Assembly: GCF_018100785.1 (NCBI RefSeq) | Contig: NZ_JAGJEC010000001.1 | Coordinates: forward strand, 558,001-622,000 | Length of the DNA: 64,000 nt | Reading direction: 5' to 3' | Origin: Maribacter sp. MMG018 | Lineage (GTDB): Bacteria; Bacteroidota; Bacteroidia; Flavobacteriales; Flavobacteriaceae | Shown: positions 62,310 through 64,000 of the stretch, piece after piece | Numbering within the stretch: position 1 is the first letter of the stretch | How the letters are laid out: every line of letters begins with the position of its first letter | Notes under the pieces: generated by a model | Seen by the model: only the letters and a program-made list of their open reading frames with translations | Database searches by the model: none | Told to the model about the DNA's origin: nothing | Made by a program: the position numbers and the translations under genes

Positions 62310-62714
62310 CTACTTCTTTATTTCTTGACATAGCTCTACCAAAACCCCGTTCGTAGTCTTGGGGTGTACAAAAGCGACCCATTTATTGTCGGCCCCTTTT
62401 TTTGGGGTCTCGTTCAAGATATGAAAGCCTTCTTTTTTTAGTCTGGCGATTTCAGAAACAATATCATCTACCTCAAAAGCGATATGGTGTACGCCCTCTC
62501 CCTTTTTCTCTAAAAACTTGGCAATGGGCCCGGTGTTGTCCAAAGCTTCCAATAATTCTATTTTATTGGGTCCGTTCTGAAAGAAAGAGGTCTTCACCCC
62601 CTCCGATGCCACTTCTTCTTCCTTATAGGGCCCACTACCCAATAATTTGTGGAACAGCTCATTGGATTCTTCCAAATTTTTGACGGCAATACCAATATGT
62701 TCTATCTTTTTCAC
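62310..62714 (-). CDS. mce: Methylmalonyl-CoA epimerase
   Basis: From GTG 62714 (MKKIEHIGIAVKNLEESNELF) the protein is 134 residues, the usual length. It is a VOC-fold enzyme that interconverts (R)- and (S)-methylmalonyl-CoA in propionate metabolism; metal ligands lie in EHIGIAV (His), VHHIAFEVDD (His) and GVLVELCQ (Glu). An upstream ATG (62780) would add 22 residues unlike the family and encroach on the rbfA promoter. Confidence 0.93.
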   Translation of the reverse strand: MKKIEHIGIAVKNLEESNELFHKLLGSGPYKEEEVASEGVKTSFFQNGPNKIELLEALDNTGPIAKFLEKKGEGVHHIAFEVDDIVSEIARLKKEGFHILNETPKKGADNKWVAFVHPKTTNGVLVELCQEIKK

Positions 62715-62803
62715 CTTCGTAATTTTTTGTGCGTATCCGAGAAAGAATCGGATGCTTTTCTTTATTTTACTAAAATACATACTATTCTATGTATTTTTGT
62801 CCT

Positions 62804-63196
62804 ATGGAAACGCAAAGACAACGTAAAATAGCCGGAGTAATACAAAAAGACATTGTGGATATTCTACAAAAGGCAGCCATTGAAGGCGGTCTTAGAAGCA
62901 CCTTGATATCGGTATCGAAGGTATCGGTAACCACCGACCTGTCTATAGCAAAGGTGTACGTTAGCATTTTTCCTAACGAGCAGGCCGCAGAACTTTTAGA
63001 GGGCATAAAATCTAACCAGCCCCTTATTAAGCACGAACTGGCCCAACGTACCAGAAACCAATTGCGAAGGGTGCCAGAACTACTCTTTTACCTGGACGAC
63101 TCTTTAGAGTACATCGAAAAAATAGAAAAGTCGTTAAAAAGAGAGGAGAACCCGATCGAGAACCGAGATTTATTGCCTAAAAGAAAAAAATCCTGA
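62804..63196 (+). CDS. rbfA: Ribosome-binding factor A
   Basis: From ATG 62804 (METQRQRKIAGVIQKDIVDIL) the protein is 130 residues. The KH-like fold is shown by LISVSKVSVTTDLSIAKVYVSIFP and AQRTRNQLRRVPELLFYLDDSLEYIEKIE. RbfA binds 16S rRNA during maturation of the small subunit, chiefly in the cold. The permease gene follows three bases after its stop. It is divergent from mce. Confidence 0.94.
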   Translation: METQRQRKIAGVIQKDIVDILQKAAIEGGLRSTLISVSKVSVTTDLSIAKVYVSIFPNEQAAELLEGIKSNQPLIKHELAQRTRNQLRRVPELLFYLDDSLEYIEKIEKSLKREENPIENRDLLPKRKKS

Positions 63197-63199
63197 TTC

Positions 63200-64000
63200 T
63201 TGAACTTTCCATTATATATCGCTAAAAGATATGTGCGCTCTAAGAGTTCGCAGAATGCGGTAAACATTATAAATTTCATTACCTTTTTGGTAATCGTAAT
63301 TGGATCGGCCGCACTGTTTATTGTATTGTCCGGTTTCGCCGGACTTAAAACGTTTAGCCTTTCCTTTACAAATTCATTTGACCCCGAACTAAAGGCCCTG
63401 CCCGTTACCGGTAAGTTTTTTACCATAACCCCAGAGCAGGAAACCCAACTTAAAAGCATTAAAGGCCTTGCTTCCTATTCAAAAGAAATAGAGGAAAAGG
63501 TATATCTGGAACATCGGGGCAAAAACCATATTGCCTATATCAAGGGAATCGACTCCAATTACACCAAGGTGATCAATACCGATAGTATCTTGTACATCGG
63601 CGACTGGACCATTAATGAACAACAAGTGGTTTCGGGCATCGGTATCGCCAATATTCTGGGGGTTACGATCAATCAATTTATTAGTCCGATGCAGGTTTAT
63701 GCCTTTAAGCCCGGAGAAGGGTCTATCTCGCAGCAGGGGGTAAGTTCGCTTTACAACCAACTACCCGTTGTAATAGGCGGTGTATATGCCGTAGAGGCCG
63801 ACCTCGACAACAAGTATGTGTTTGCAGACCTTTCGTTGACACAGGCCCTACTGGAAAAAGGTCCGGATCAAATTTCGGGCATTAATTTTAAGGTAGACAG
63901 CACCGCCGATATGGCCCAACTGCGATCCGACATACAATCGGTGCTGGGCGACAACATCGTTTTAAAGAACAGGCAAGAGCTGAACAGTACACTCTATAAA
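63200..64000 (+). CDS. LolC/LolE-type ABC permease, N-terminal part
   Basis: The frame starts at TTG 63200 (NFPLYIAKRYVRSKSSQNAVNIINF), three bases after rbfA, and runs past the window end. The N-terminus and first TM (FITFLVIVIGSAALFIVLSGFAGL) are those of LolC/LolE lipoprotein-release permeases, and the periplasmic domain (MacB-PCD-like) follows. No upstream ATG is in frame, so TTG is the likely start. The protein sends lipoproteins toward the outer membrane with a LolD ATPase encoded elsewhere. Confidence 0.85.
   Translation, partial: MNFPLYIAKRYVRSKSSQNAVNIINFITFLVIVIGSAALFIVLSGFAGLKTFSLSFTNSFDPELKALPVTGKFFTITPEQETQLKSIKGLASYSKEIEEKVYLEHRGKNHIAYIKGIDSNYTKVINTDSILYIGDWTINEQQVVSGIGIANILGVTINQFISPMQVYAFKPGEGSISQQGVSSLYNQLPVVIGGVYAVEADLDNKYVFADLSLTQALLEKGPDQISGINFKVDSTADMAQLRSDIQSVLGDNIVLKNRQELNSTLYK

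Noticed and set aside
1-64000. CRISPR array or rRNA operon
   Set aside because: No regularly spaced short repeats with unique spacers and no rRNA-like sequence were seen; the only tandem repeats are the two tRNA-linked units.

Overview
The window looks like a chromosomal segment of a marine-type member of the Flavobacteriaceae (Bacteroidota). The evidence is moderate-to-low GC, many short-lipobox lipoproteins, frequent TTG/GTG starts, DUF3526-type ABC permeases, and several local gene orders familiar from flavobacteria (accB-accC-fabH with rpmF and DUF177; rbfA followed by a LolC/E-type permease). The genus cannot be named from sequence alone.

Layout. 1-6.1 kb: the tail of a carboxymuconolactone-decarboxylase-like gene, a small CNGKC protein, a strongly structured non-coding stretch (796-1078), then a copper-acquisition operon: a lipoprotein, an OprC/NosA-like TonB-dependent receptor carrying both CxxxM and HxM copper-binding motifs, an MbnP-family lipoprotein and an MbnH-like di-haem peroxidase. 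6.1-31.6 kb is mostly housekeeping: rsmI, tdk-alr, mscL, asd, a prolyl oligopeptidase, an orphan ABC ATPase, arfB, a GntP permease, the accC-accB-fabH / rpmF / DUF177 block, pdxA, ribE, an SSS symporter with an acyltransferase-like membrane protein, a TSUP exporter and an M14 peptidase. 31.9-39.7 kb is a signalling and stress block: histidine kinase plus sigma-54 activator, a good sigma-54 promoter directly downstream, glutamate dehydrogenase, a GreA/Rnk-like factor, a tandem Usp protein and an MscS channel.

41.8-52.2 kb is a long plus-strand metal-homeostasis cluster, probably zinc-related: a MerC-like protein, a small CVVCDH protein, a DUF3526 ABC exporter, a YciC/ZigA-type COG0523 GTPase, a LolD/FtsX-type ABC system whose permease carries a histidine-rich loop, a DUF3299-like exported protein and a Tat-exported alkaline phosphatase.

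52.3-62.3 kb is an accessory (defence) island beside a tRNA-CAT gene. A tight four-gene minus-strand operon encodes a 1630-residue single-chain type ISP-like restriction-modification enzyme, a Mug/UDG-like DNA glycosylase variant, a coiled-coil SF1 helicase and a small glycine-rich membrane protein. It is bordered by truncated remnants (a DUF262 pseudogene with an in-frame stop, and the N-terminus of a zinc-ribbon protein) and, at the tRNA side, by two tandem ~183-bp repeats that each begin with a copy of the tRNA 3' end. The window ends with methylmalonyl-CoA epimerase, rbfA and the start of a LolC/E-type permease.

The two strongest candidates for something undescribed are the structured RNA-like element ahead of the copper operon and the RM + glycosylase + helicase + membrane-protein operon at the tRNA.
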